DNA of 64,000 bases, taken from assembly GCF_010726245.1 (NCBI RefSeq), contig NZ_AP022561.1, positions 5,642,001-5,706,000 of the forward strand, written 5' to 3'. This document shows, piece by piece, positions 18,980 to 28,868 of the stretch (position 1 is the first letter of the stretch; each line of letters begins with the position of its first letter). Both the position numbers and the translations under genes were made by a program. Under the pieces are notes generated by a model. It worked only from the letters and a program-made list of their open reading frames with translations. It did no database searches and had not been told where the DNA came from. Source of the DNA: Mycolicibacterium aichiense (GTDB taxonomy: Bacteria; Actinomycetota; Actinomycetes; Mycobacteriales; Mycobacteriaceae).

Positions 18980-19849
18980 GTGAACCACCGCGTTCCGATG
19001 TGGTCGGTGCCGATGTTCTTCATCGTCGGTGCTGTATCGCAGTATGTCGGTGCCGCACTGGCGGTGTTCCTGTTTGCGACGGTCAACCCGGCCGCGGTGG
19101 CGTGGCTACGTGCCGCGGGGGCCGCCGTGGTGCTACTCGCCTGGCGCCGCCCGTGGCGGCAGGGGTGGACGCGCCGCGGCCTTGCCGTCGCCGCCGGATT
19201 CGGGATCGTCACTGTCGGAATGAATGTCGCCTTCTTCGAGGCGATTTCACGCATTCCGCTGGGTACCGCAGTGGCGATCGAATTCATCGGACCCGTCGCG
19301 GTGGCAACGCTGGGCACGCGGCGCCCCCGTGATGTCCTGGCCGTCGGGCTCGCGGCGGGCGGAGTGGCGCTGCTAGCCGGAGTGCAGGCCGGCGCGGACG
19401 CCGTCGGTGTGTTCTTCGCACTGACCGCCGCGGCGCTGTGGGCGGGTTACATCCTGCTCGGCAAACGGGTCGCCGAGGCGGGGTCCGGTCTGGGGTCCCT
19501 GACCATCGGGATGGCCGTCGCGGCAGTGTTGCTGGCGGCGCCCTTGCTGGCCGGCCAGTTACACACCGACGCACACGTGCTCAGCGATCCCCGGATCTGG
19601 CTTGTAGGTCTTGGCGTCGGTGTGCTGTCCACCGCCGTGCCGTACGCACTCGATCAGTTCGTCCTCACGGTCATCCCCCGGGCCCGCTTCGCCTTGCTTC
19701 TGGCGCTGCTGCCCGCCACCGCAGCCGGGATCGGCGCAGTCATGCTGAATCAGTGGCTGACAGCCGGCGAACTAGCGGGCATCGCGATGGTCATGGCGGC
19801 ACTGGCCATCAGTGCGCAAGACTCGGTCGCCGAGGACACCGGCACCTAG
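18980..19849 (+). CDS. EamA/RhtA-type metabolite exporter
   Basis: 289 residues with ten predicted membrane helices arranged as two EamA repeats (WLRAAGAAVVLLAWRRP; FFALTAAALWAGYILLGKRV; LSTAVPYALDQFVLTVIP). Resembles RhtA-like threonine/homoserine exporters, but the substrate is not certain. GTG start 9 bp after pntB, so it may be read through from the pnt operon. Overlaps the HAD gene tail to tail by 4 bp. Confidence 0.88.
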   Translation: MNHRVPMWSVPMFFIVGAVSQYVGAALAVFLFATVNPAAVAWLRAAGAAVVLLAWRRPWRQGWTRRGLAVAAGFGIVTVGMNVAFFEAISRIPLGTAVAIEFIGPVAVATLGTRRPRDVLAVGLAAGGVALLAGVQAGADAVGVFFALTAAALWAGYILLGKRVAEAGSGLGSLTIGMAVAAVLLAAPLLAGQLHTDAHVLSDPRIWLVGLGVGVLSTAVPYALDQFVLTVIPRARFALLLALLPATAAGIGAVMLNQWLTAGELAGIAMVMAALAISAQDSVAEDTGT

Positions 19850-20541
19850 AGCTTGTCGGCCAGATCGAGGAGATCCGTTGCGATGGAATCGAATTCATCG
19901 GCCTCGAACGGCACCCGATAGCGCCCCGGTTGCCCCCACTCCAGCGGCCGGTCGACGTATGCGGTCCGCAGCCCGGCATCGCGGGCGGCGCGCAGGTCGC
20001 TGGGGTGCGCGGCGACCAACATGAGCTCATCGGGTGCCACATCCATGATGTCCGCGCAGCCCAGGTAGGCCTCGGGGTCGGGTTTGTAGTGCCCGAAGAT
20101 CTCGGCCGAGAGCACGCAATCCCACGGCAGGCCCGCCCGTTTGGCCATCTCGGTCAGTAGCGAGACGTTTCCGTTCGACAGCGTGGTGATGGTGAATCTT
20201 TCCTTGAGCCGGTGCAGCCCGGCCACCGCATCAGGCCAGGGAGCCAACCGGTGCCAGGCGCGGTTGAGGTGGTCGACATCGTCCTCGTCGGCCTGGATGC
20301 CTGCCTCACGGAGCAGCTCGTCGAGGATTCTGCGGTGCAGATCGTCCAGGCGCGTCCAGGGCAGCTCGCCGCGGCGGACCTGATTCATCGCAGGGACGTA
20401 ACCGCCCCGCCAGCTGTCGGCGAATGCACCCCAATCCCGTTGCAGGCCTTGAGATTTCCCGAACTGTTCGAGCTCGCCGATGATGCTGGAACGCCAGTCG
20501 ACGACGGTGCCGAACACGTCGAAGGCCAGCACGCGGATCAT
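19846..20541 (-). CDS. Haloacid dehalogenase type II (HAD superfamily)
   Basis: 231 residues; the ATG at 20541 begins the typical MIRVLAFDVFGTVVDW, with the nucleophilic Asp in motif I. Motif II Thr/Ser is in TTLSNGN, the motif III Lys in GHYKPDPEAY and the motif IV acidic patch near AHPSDLRAARDAG. This is the 2-haloacid dehalogenase/epoxide hydrolase-like subgroup; it would hydrolyse L-2-haloacids or act as a phosphatase. It lies 37 bp downstream of the SDR gene on the same strand. Confidence 0.88.
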   Translation of the reverse strand: MIRVLAFDVFGTVVDWRSSIIGELEQFGKSQGLQRDWGAFADSWRGGYVPAMNQVRRGELPWTRLDDLHRRILDELLREAGIQADEDDVDHLNRAWHRLAPWPDAVAGLHRLKERFTITTLSNGNVSLLTEMAKRAGLPWDCVLSAEIFGHYKPDPEAYLGCADIMDVAPDELMLVAAHPSDLRAARDAGLRTAYVDRPLEWGQPGRYRVPFEADEFDSIATDLLDLADKL

Positions 20542-20578
20542 GGATGCACCTGCGTACCGGCCGACGACGCGGTCACGT

Positions 20579-21442
20579 TCAGCCGAGCTTGAAGGAGGCG
20601 TGCTCGGCAGCCGACAGGTCGTCGATCGTCGACCACTGGGCGGCGACGTCGTCGACGCTCGGGACATGGTCGAAGGTGACGCCCTCGTTCTGGAACAGCG
20701 CCGCGCGCTGCACCTTGCCACCGCCGACGATGAACACCGAAGCGGAGTCCGGCACCTCTTCGGTGCACAGATACCCGACCACCGGCGCGACGTACTCCGG
20801 GGTGAGCTTCTTGAACACCTCGGGCGGCAGGATGTCCTCGGTCATGCGGGTCGCGGCGATGGGCGCCAGTGCGTTGGCCTTGATGTTGTACTTGGCGCCT
20901 TCCTGGGCCAGCGTGTTGATCAGGCCGACCAGGCCGAGCTTGGCGGCGCTGTAGTTGGCCTGACCGAAGTTGCCGAACAGGCCGCTGGTGGAGGTGGCGA
21001 CGACGATGCGGCCGTAGCTCTGCTCGCGGAAGTGCGGCCAGGCCGCCCGGATCACGTTGTAGCCGCCGTACAGGTGCACCTTGAGCACGGAATCCCAGTT
21101 CTCGAACGGCATCTTGTGGAAGGTGCCGTCGCGCAGAATGCCCGCGTTGCTGACAATGCCGTCGATCTTGCCGAACTCCTCGAGCGCGGTCTTGACGATG
21201 TTCTCGCCGCCCTCGGGCTCGGCGACGGAGTCGTAGTTCGCGACCGCGCGGCCGCCGGCGTCCTTGATCTCCTGGACCACCTGATCGGCCATGTTGTGGC
21301 CTGCGCCGGTTCCGTCGCGCGCGCCGCCGAGGTCATTCACCACGACGCTCGCGCCTTCGCGGGCCAGTGTCAGGGCGTACTCACGACCCAGACCACCACC
21401 GGCTCCGGTGACGACGATGACTCGATCAACAACTCCGGGCAT
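20579..21442 (-). CDS. Short-chain dehydrogenase/reductase (Rv0148-like)
   Basis: 287 residues. ATG at 21442 with AGGAAGG 5 nt upstream. Cofactor motif VTGAGGGLGREYAL, NDLGG, SNAGILRD, and catalytic Tyr/Lys in NYSAAKLGLVGL. Length and start match the N-terminal reductase domain of multifunctional enzyme type 2 and M. tuberculosis Rv0148 (from memory), which acts on 3-hydroxyacyl-CoA or similar. Likely part of a lipid oxidation set with the ALDH and methyltransferase genes nearby. Confidence 0.92.
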   Translation of the reverse strand: MPGVVDRVIVVTGAGGGLGREYALTLAREGASVVVNDLGGARDGTGAGHNMADQVVQEIKDAGGRAVANYDSVAEPEGGENIVKTALEEFGKIDGIVSNAGILRDGTFHKMPFENWDSVLKVHLYGGYNVIRAAWPHFREQSYGRIVVATSTSGLFGNFGQANYSAAKLGLVGLINTLAQEGAKYNIKANALAPIAATRMTEDILPPEVFKKLTPEYVAPVVGYLCTEEVPDSASVFIVGGGKVQRAALFQNEGVTFDHVPSVDDVAAQWSTIDDLSAAEHASFKLG

Positions 21443-21521
21443 GGGCCTTCCTCTCCTGCGACTGACGGAACGTAACTCTTGTATACGTGGGCCGCCGGAG
21501 CTGCGGGCACCCGGGTTGGGC

Positions 21522-22526
<1,005 letters not shown>

Positions 22527-22607
22527 TCAACCCAGGTCAGCCAGATTGATACACCAAGGCTACCGAGAAGCTTAGCCAGACTATGCGACTGTGGCGCACG
22601 TCACCGC

Positions 22608-23249
22608 TCAGGAACCGGTGCGCCAGGCCTGACCATCGAGGAGCTGCAGGAATTGGTCGGTGATCGCAGTCAGACGATCTTGATCGCCCACGAAACCGGC
22701 ATAGAAGCCCAGCCCCCACATCACGGCCATCAGCATCTCGGCGGCCGCCTCGATGTCGATGTCCGCCCGAACCTCGCCCGATTCGACGGCATCCTTGATG
22801 GCCGCCTTCACGTACCCGCGGGTGAACTCCCGCGAATCGTGGTTGGACTCGGCCAACTCGGGATGTCGCTCGGACTCCAGCACCGAGGTAACCAGGAAGG
22901 CCGCCACCGAGCGGTCCTGGCCCTGAGCGTGAACGGCCGCCTGGATGAAGACGCGGATCCGCCCCGCCAGGGTGCTCTCCCGTTGCGACTGATGAACGGC
23001 GGACTCGATCACCGAGGCGTTCGTCTGGTCGACGACCTCTTGATAGAGCAGCCGTTTGCTGGCGAAGTAATGGTTAATCGCAGGTCGGGTCAAGTCGGCC
23101 CGGATGGCGATTGCCTGGAAGGTGGCAGCGTCATACCCCAATTCGCTGAACACCTCACGGGCAGCGCGCATGATGCGCTCGCGCGTTTCCGCTGCCTTAG
23201 CTGCTGGGGGGCGACCCGGGCCCCGACTGGCTGTATGCGGCACAGTCAA
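22608..23249 (-). CDS. TetR-family transcriptional regulator (Rv0144-like)
   Basis: 213 residues from TTG at 23249; GTG at 23243 is an equally plausible start. The N-terminal HTH is ETRERIMRAAREVFSELGYDAATFQAIAIRADLTRPAINHYFASKRLLYQEVV, followed by a helical ligand domain. It lies 150 bp upstream of the methyltransferase gene on the same strand. An inverted repeat TTGTG-C-CACAA at 23252-23262 touches its start and is a likely autoregulatory operator. Confidence 0.92.
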   Translation of the reverse strand: MTVPHTASRGPGRPPAAKAAETRERIMRAAREVFSELGYDAATFQAIAIRADLTRPAINHYFASKRLLYQEVVDQTNASVIESAVHQSQRESTLAGRIRVFIQAAVHAQGQDRSVAAFLVTSVLESERHPELAESNHDSREFTRGYVKAAIKDAVESGEVRADIDIEAAAEMLMAVMWGLGFYAGFVGDQDRLTAITDQFLQLLDGQAWRTGS

Positions 23250-23552
23250 AATTGTGCCACAACTTTGCGCATATTTTTGACGGCGAACGACATTTGCTCA
23301 GGTCAACAACATTAGAAATGTGTTCATATTTTGCCCCACCTTCGGAATCCGTTGCCACAACGACCGTTCGACCTGCGATCCGCGCCTGACATGCGGATTC
23401 CGGTTCGATTATCGGACAATGACCGATGCGTCATAATTTCCCGCGAAGCAATTCGCACGGATATTCGCTCAATCTGTGCCGGCGCGCGGATGTTCGCCGT
23501 CGAATGATTGCTGAGCTTTTGTCCGGAGTTTGCTGGGGCCATTTTCAGGGCA
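23250..23552. other. AT-richer intergenic region between TetR and aldehyde dehydrogenase genes
   Basis: 303 bp with no convincing gene; a 72-codon open frame here has atypical codon use and no ribosome site. The inverted repeat TTGTGCCACAA is at 23252-23262. A second GTTG-N3-CAAC element at 23351-23361 shares the 8-mer GCCACAAC with it. Base composition is visibly lower in GC than flanking genes, most strongly at 23250-23340. Confidence 0.5.
23252..23262. promoter_or_regulatory. Candidate TetR operator TTGTG-C-CACAA
   Basis: Perfect five-base arms around a single base, directly upstream of the tetR start. TetR regulators usually bind such short palindromes at their own promoter. Confidence 0.4.
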
Positions 23553-24953
23553 TCACAGAACCCTGCGCATTAGGCTGATCGCACGATCAGTATAGGGCGG
23601 ATACATCAGTTTCAGGTCAAATTTCGTGGGTTTGGCGAGGACGGCGCGTCGGTGGCTGAGCGTCTCGAAGCCCCACTTGCCGTGGTACGCACCCATACCG
23701 CTGGCACCGACCCCACCGAACGGCAGTTGCGGAACCAGGCAGTGCACCGCGACGTGGTTGATCACCGCACCGCCGGACGGCATCCGGTCGACGAGATCCC
23801 GTGCCGCCGACTGCGACGAGGTGAAGACGTACAACGCCAGCGGCTTGGGCCGGGCATTGACGAACGCGACGGCGGCATCCGCCGAATCCACCGAGAGGAT
23901 CGGCAGGATCGGGCCGAAGATCTCATCCGACATCACCGGGTCGTCGGCGGGCGGATCGACGATCACCGTCGGCTCGATCCGCAGGGCCGCACGGTCCGAC
24001 CGACCGCCGGTGACGACGGTGCCGCTGGTCGCGCTGATCAGTGATGCCAGCCTGTCGAACTGCCGCTCGTTGACGATGCGCAGCGACGGGTCCTGCTCCT
24101 GAGCGCGGAACTCCGCGATCGTCGCCACGATCTTGTCTGTCAGCTTCCCCACGATCGTGCGGTCGGCGAGCACGTAGTCCGGGGCGATGCAGGTCTGTCC
24201 GGAATTCATCAGCTTGATCCAGGCGATCCGGCGGGCCGCGACGTCCAGGTCGGCGTCGGGAAGCACCACCACCGGGCTCTTGCCGCCCAGTTCGAGCGTG
24301 ACCGGCGTCAGGGTCGGCGCGGCCGCCGCCATGATCTTGCGGCCGATCTCGGTGCCACCGGTGAACAACGCATGGTCGAAGCCCTGCGCAAGCAGATCCT
24401 GGGTGACCGCCGCGTCGCCCTCGACCACGCGGACAGCCTCGGAGTCGAGGTACTGCGGGACCAGCCGCGCGATGAGCGCCGAGGTGGCCGGCGCGAGTTC
24501 CGACGGCTTGATCACCGCGCCGTTACCGGCGGCGATCGCGGCGACCAGCGGCGCCATGCACAGATAGAAGGGGTAGTTCCACGGTCCGATCACCAGGATC
24601 ACGCCGAGCGGGTCGTACTGCACCCACGCCCGGCCGGGTTGCTGCGCCAGGGGAAGACGGGATTTCTGCGGTTTCACCCATTTCTTCAGCTGCTTGCGGG
24701 CGAACGCGGCTTCGGCCTTCGTCGAGCCGATATCGGCGAGCCAGGCTTCGAACGAGGATCGGCCCAGGTCACTGGCCAGCGCCTCGGCGATTTCCGGCTC
24801 CCGTTCGTCGCACATCCGCTCGACGGCGAGCAGCTGCTCGGACCGCCACGCCAGCGAGCGGGTGCGGCCGCTGTTGAATACCCGGCGCACGTCAGCCAGC
24901 ACGCCGGCGGCACCGCCTTCGGTCGCGTGGTCACTTGTGATCTGAACGGTCAT
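23553..24953 (-). CDS. NAD(P)-dependent aldehyde dehydrogenase (Rv0147-like, class 3)
   Basis: 466 residues with GAGGAG before the ATG. Catalytic Cys in NSGQTCIAPDYVLAD, general-base Glu in TLELGGKSPVVVLPDADLD, cofactor motif FTGGTEIGRKI and C-terminal HCLVPQLPFGGVGASGMGAYHG. The short length and C-terminal YPPYTDR...RRVL are typical of class 3 fatty aldehyde dehydrogenases, which oxidise medium to long aldehydes to acids. Divergent from the next TetR gene. Confidence 0.95.
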   Translation of the reverse strand: MTVQITSDHATEGGAAGVLADVRRVFNSGRTRSLAWRSEQLLAVERMCDEREPEIAEALASDLGRSSFEAWLADIGSTKAEAAFARKQLKKWVKPQKSRLPLAQQPGRAWVQYDPLGVILVIGPWNYPFYLCMAPLVAAIAAGNGAVIKPSELAPATSALIARLVPQYLDSEAVRVVEGDAAVTQDLLAQGFDHALFTGGTEIGRKIMAAAAPTLTPVTLELGGKSPVVVLPDADLDVAARRIAWIKLMNSGQTCIAPDYVLADRTIVGKLTDKIVATIAEFRAQEQDPSLRIVNERQFDRLASLISATSGTVVTGGRSDRAALRIEPTVIVDPPADDPVMSDEIFGPILPILSVDSADAAVAFVNARPKPLALYVFTSSQSAARDLVDRMPSGGAVINHVAVHCLVPQLPFGGVGASGMGAYHGKWGFETLSHRRAVLAKPTKFDLKLMYPPYTDRAISLMRRVL

Positions 24954-25076
24954 GCCAACTCCTCGATTCGATCGCGTGATTCAAGCTTGCCCCACTATCG
25001 ATCCGCGGTCACAAGCCGCCTGCGCAACTTGGTCACGATCCCGCCCGTCACCTCTGTCTTGTCGGGGCCCGCGCAT

Positions 25077-25082
25077 TATCGT
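25077..25082 (+). promoter_or_regulatory. -10 box of a leaderless tetR gene
   Basis: TATCGT ends 7 nt before the ATG at 25090, the spacing of mycobacterial leaderless transcripts. Confidence 0.5.
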
Positions 25083-25089
25083 TTGACCC

Positions 25090-25650
25090 ATGGCAACCGT
25101 TGCCAACCGAGAGGCGTACTTCGAGACTGGTCTCGAAGTACTCGCCGACGTCGGTTACGGCGGACTCAAACTGGCCGAGGTCTGTAATCGACTCGGTGTC
25201 ACGACCGGGTCGTTCTATCACTATTTCGCCAGCTGGCCGGCCTTCACCCGCGACCTGGTCGGCTACTGGGTGCAGGACCGGACCGTCCGGCTGATTGACG
25301 CCATCCGCGAGGTTTCCGACCCGCGCAGCCGCATCGAGGCGATCATCCAGGTCGGGTTGTCCCTGCCGCACCGCGCCGAGGCTGCGATTCGGTCGTGGAG
25401 TTCCGTCGACCCCCACGTGCTGGCCGTCCAGAGCGAGGTCGACCGGGCGCGGTACAAGATCCTCTACGACTCGGCAATCGAAATCGTCGGCGATGTCCGC
25501 CAGGCCGAGGTGTACGCCTCCTGGGCGGTCTACGTCTTCATCGGCTATGAGCAGGCGATCCTGCCTCGCGACCCGGGGACGTTCGGCTGGATCGCCCGCT
25601 ACATGCTCGACGCGCTGGATTCCGGCAGTTTCGCCAGCGTCCCCCAGTGA
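25090..25650 (+). CDS. TetR-family transcriptional regulator
   Basis: 186 residues. HTH in YFETGLEVLADVGYGGLKLAEVCNRLGVTTGSFYHYF, then a helical domain rich in Trp/Tyr. Probably leaderless. Divergent from the ALDH gene and immediately followed (4 bp) by the FUSC transporter, so either could be its target. The position beyond pnt and ALDH resembles Rv0158 of M. tuberculosis, but orthology is not certain. Confidence 0.92.
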   Translation: MATVANREAYFETGLEVLADVGYGGLKLAEVCNRLGVTTGSFYHYFASWPAFTRDLVGYWVQDRTVRLIDAIREVSDPRSRIEAIIQVGLSLPHRAEAAIRSWSSVDPHVLAVQSEVDRARYKILYDSAIEIVGDVRQAEVYASWAVYVFIGYEQAILPRDPGTFGWIARYMLDALDSGSFASVPQ

Positions 25651-25654
25651 CAGG

Positions 25655-27811
25655 GTGTTGACCCCGGCCGTCCTGTGGCGTCGGGCGGCCGATCGGATCC
25701 GGACGCGCGACCCCGAGAACGACGGAGCACGACGCGCCGCGCGGGCCGCAATCGTCATCCCGATCGCCGCCGCGGTCAGCTTCGCGGTCGGCGGCGGGTC
25801 GCAGACGCCGCTGTTCACCATCTTCGGATCGATCGCGCTGCTGATCGTGGTCGACTTCCCGGGCAACATGAACGCCCGGGCGGTCGCCTACGGCGGATTG
25901 GGCTTCAACGGCGCTGTGTTGATCAGCCTGGGCACACTGGCCGCGCCGATCCCGTGGCTCGCGATCATGCTGACGTTCCTCATCGGAGTGGCCGTCACGT
26001 TCTCCGGAGTGCTCAGCGAGATCGTCGCAGCCGGCCAGCGCGCCACCTTGCTGACCTTCGTGCTGCCGGTGTGCACGCCGGCCGGCCCGCTCGGTGAACG
26101 CCTGCTCGGGTGGCTGATCGCGCTGGCTATCTGCGTCCCGGCAGCACTGTTCCTCTTCCCGCCGCGCCACCACGGCGAGCTGCGCCGCCACGCCGCCGCC
26201 GTCTGCGCGGTGCTGGCCGACCGCATCGAGGGAACCGCGTCGGCCGCCGACGTCACCGCCGCGATGGACGCGCTGCGGGCCAACTTCCTCGGCGCCGCCT
26301 ACCGGCCGGTAGCCCTCACCGCGGGCAGCCGGGCGTTGGTCCGAGTGGTCGACGACCTGCAGTGGCTGTGCGATCGCGTCACCGGCGACACCGGCGAACT
26401 GCTCGGGCCGATCGGCGAGCCGGTGGTGCGGGTGCTGCGCGACTGCGCGCAAGTCCTGTTGATCACCCGTCCCGGCGCGCGGGCCGACGAACGCGCGCTG
26501 CTTGCCGCGGCGCTCATCGACCTGCGAACCATCGCGGTCGGCACGTATCGCCAGGACATCGTCGACCTCCTCGCCGAACCCGATGACCAGGCCGCGGTCG
26601 CGCTGGGCCGCACTCTGCTCAACCGGCGCACCATCGGCGCGGCCACCGGCGTGACCGGCCGGCTCATCGCCAGCGCCGCGGCGGCCGACGCACGTCCGGT
26701 GTGGGCGCGCGTCTTGGGCCGCCGGCTGCCCGAGACCGGGATCGCCGACCGGGTGTACTCCGAAACCGAGGCGGTCACCGCCTTGACCAGCGGACACCTG
26801 GCCACCCGGTCGGTGACCGCCCGCAACAGCCTGCGCACCGGGCTCGGCCTGGCGCTGGCTGTGCTCGTGACGTTCGTGTTCCCGGTCCAGCACGGCTTCT
26901 GGGTGGTGCTCGGCGCGTTGTCGGTGCTGCGCAGCAGCGCGCTGACCACCGGCACCACCGTCGTGCGTGCAGTGGTCGGCACGGTCATCGGCTTCCTCAT
27001 CGGTGCCGTCGTCATCGAACTCCTCGGCGTCGACCCGATCGTGCTGTGGGTGTTGTTGCCGATGGTCGCTTTCGGGTCGGCGTACGTGCCCGAGATCGGC
27101 TCGTTCACCGCCACCCAGGCCGCGTTCACGATGATGGTGCTGATCGTGTTCAACCTGATCGTGCCGAGCGGCTGGGCCGTCGGCCTGATCCGGATCGAAG
27201 ACGTCGTCGTGGGTGCGTCGGTCGGGGTCGTGGTGTCACTGCTGCTGTGGCCGCGCGGGGTCAAGACTGCTGTGCAGCAGGCCATCGACGCGGCCCGCGA
27301 GGTCGGTTCGCGCTACCTGCGGGCAGCCGTCCTGCGGGTCACCCGCGGCGCCTTCGAGCAGGCCGAAAACCAGGTGAACGCGCTGAGCCACGAGGCGTTG
27401 ACGGTGTCCCGGACGCTCGACGATGCTGTGCGCCAATACCTTTCGGAGAACGGCGGCCCGACGGATTCCCGGGCCCCCGTCGTGCGGGCGTCCAGCCGCG
27501 CGGTTCGGTTACGCGCGGCCGCCGATCTGATCGCCGATATCGTGCCCCCGCCGCTGGCGGTCTACCCGCGGGCACGGGCGGTGCTCGAGGCGCACGCCGC
27601 GGCGATCTGCTCCCGCTTCGACGGCAGCGGCGGCACCGGACTGACCGCACCGATCAGCGACGACCTGGTGCCCGCGTTGCGAGCCGAGGCCGGCAGCGGC
27701 GGGCTGGCCGTATCGGCGGCCCTGCCGCTGGTGACCGCGGCTGCCAATCTCGGCGAACTGGAGCTGACCTATCCGCCGGAACTGGCGAAGGAGGGGCCGA
27801 GATCGACCTGA
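25655..27811 (+). CDS. FUSC-family (aromatic-acid exporter-like) membrane protein
   Basis: 718 residues from GTG at 25655, 4 bp after the tetR stop; the frame is open upstream but lies within that gene. Two membrane blocks of about five to six helices each (residues about 30-170 and 395-535) are separated and followed by helical cytoplasmic regions. The second block has ...GFWVVLGALSVLRSSALTTGTTV and the GFLIGAVV...VLLPMVAFGSAYVPE pattern typical of FUSC/YccS/AaeB proteins. Likely exports organic acids or aromatic compounds under control of the adjacent TetR. Confidence 0.88.
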   Translation: MLTPAVLWRRAADRIRTRDPENDGARRAARAAIVIPIAAAVSFAVGGGSQTPLFTIFGSIALLIVVDFPGNMNARAVAYGGLGFNGAVLISLGTLAAPIPWLAIMLTFLIGVAVTFSGVLSEIVAAGQRATLLTFVLPVCTPAGPLGERLLGWLIALAICVPAALFLFPPRHHGELRRHAAAVCAVLADRIEGTASAADVTAAMDALRANFLGAAYRPVALTAGSRALVRVVDDLQWLCDRVTGDTGELLGPIGEPVVRVLRDCAQVLLITRPGARADERALLAAALIDLRTIAVGTYRQDIVDLLAEPDDQAAVALGRTLLNRRTIGAATGVTGRLIASAAAADARPVWARVLGRRLPETGIADRVYSETEAVTALTSGHLATRSVTARNSLRTGLGLALAVLVTFVFPVQHGFWVVLGALSVLRSSALTTGTTVVRAVVGTVIGFLIGAVVIELLGVDPIVLWVLLPMVAFGSAYVPEIGSFTATQAAFTMMVLIVFNLIVPSGWAVGLIRIEDVVVGASVGVVVSLLLWPRGVKTAVQQAIDAAREVGSRYLRAAVLRVTRGAFEQAENQVNALSHEALTVSRTLDDAVRQYLSENGGPTDSRAPVVRASSRAVRLRAAADLIADIVPPPLAVYPRARAVLEAHAAAICSRFDGSGGTGLTAPISDDLVPALRAEAGSGGLAVSAALPLVTAAANLGELELTYPPELAKEGPRST

Positions 27812-27861
27812 GGGCTGCATCGTGTTGCGATTGACGACCATCAGGTCGGTCTCGTCGCGCC

Positions 27862-28842
27862 CTACCGAGCTCGGTGCGGCATCAGCGCGCCGGGCGGAAC
27901 TGTGCCGAACCGGCCCGCGTTGAAGTCCTCGAGCGCCTGGACGACCTCCGACTTGGAGTTCATCACGAACGGCCCGTAGTGGAACACCGGCTCGCGAATC
28001 GGCTTGCCGCCCAACAGGAGAACCTCCATCGCAGGACGGTTCGAGTCCTGGGACGCGGCCGCGGCCACCGTGATGCGGTCGCCCGGGCCGAGCACCGCGA
28101 GCTGGCCCTGCTGGATCGGGTGGCCGATCGGTCCGACGGTGCCGCGACCGGAGAGCACATAGACCAGCGCGTTGTAATCACGCGGCCAGGCCAGATTCAG
28201 CTGCGCGCCGGCTTCGATAGTGGTGTGGGCCAGCGTGATCGGGGTGTGTGTCATGCCCGGCCCGGCCCAGCCGTCGACCTCACCGGCGATGACGCGGACC
28301 AGTGCCCCGCCGTCCTCGGACGACAGCAGGCGCACCGCCTGGCCCTCGATCGACTGGTAGCGCGGCTCGGCGAACTTGTCCGCGCGAGGCAGATTGACCC
28401 ATAGCTGGATGCCGTGGAACAGCCCGCCGCTCTCGACGAGTTCGGCCGGGGGTGTCTCGATGTGCAGGATGCCCGCACCCGCGGTCATCCACTGGGTCGC
28501 GCCGTCGGCGATCAGTCCGCCGCCCCCGTGTGAGTCCTGGTGGGCGAAGCGGCCGTCGATCATGTAGGTGACCGTCTCGAAACCGCGATGCGGGTGCCAG
28601 TCGGTGCCTTTGGGCTCACCGGGTGAGTACTCGACTTCACCCATCTGGTCCATGTGAATGAACGGGTCGAGGTCGGCGGCGCTGACTCCGGTGAACGCAC
28701 GCACGACGGGAAAGCCCTCGCCTTCGTACCCGCGCGGCCCGGTGGTGACGGACCGGACGGGACGTTCGGTATCGGACGGAGCGGCCGCGCGCAGGCGCGG
28801 GAGCGACAAGGTGTCTGCGGTAACTGCTGGCATGTCCGACAT
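27862..28842 (-). CDS. Pirin family protein
   Basis: 326 residues. A bicupin with metal-binding residues in the N-terminal half (DPFIHMDQMG, WHPHRGFETVTYMIDGRFAHQDSHG and ILHIETP), as in pirins that bind Fe and include quercetin-2,3-dioxygenases. It lies 26 bp downstream of ptsI on the same strand and may be read through from it. A perfect palindrome sits right before its ATG, in place of a clear ribosome site. Confidence 0.92.
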   Translation of the reverse strand: MSDMPAVTADTLSLPRLRAAAPSDTERPVRSVTTGPRGYEGEGFPVVRAFTGVSAADLDPFIHMDQMGEVEYSPGEPKGTDWHPHRGFETVTYMIDGRFAHQDSHGGGGLIADGATQWMTAGAGILHIETPPAELVESGGLFHGIQLWVNLPRADKFAEPRYQSIEGQAVRLLSSEDGGALVRVIAGEVDGWAGPGMTHTPITLAHTTIEAGAQLNLAWPRDYNALVYVLSGRGTVGPIGHPIQQGQLAVLGPGDRITVAAAASQDSNRPAMEVLLLGGKPIREPVFHYGPFVMNSKSEVVQALEDFNAGRFGTVPPGALMPHRAR

Positions 28843-28845
28843 AAC

Positions 28846-28859
28846 CGGACTGCAGTCCG
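28846..28859. promoter_or_regulatory. Perfect palindrome CGGACTGCAGTCCG upstream of pirin gene
   Basis: 14-bp perfect palindrome occupying most of the 26-bp gap between ptsI and the pirin start (28842). It could be an operator or a structure controlling translation of the pirin mRNA. It is too short and lacks a U-tract for a typical terminator. Confidence 0.4.
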
Positions 28860-28868
28860 ATTAATTCC

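Noticed and set aside
17785..19332. 515-codon plus-strand frame overlapping pntB
   Set aside because: Frame-shifted shadow of pntB with Arg/Gly-rich nonsense composition; pntB itself is nearly identical in pattern to its E. coli counterpart.
23290..23335. KstR-like site (TAGAAATGTGTTCA)
   Set aside because: It breaks the required AAC-N2-GTT core, unlike the perfect site at 46781-46794.
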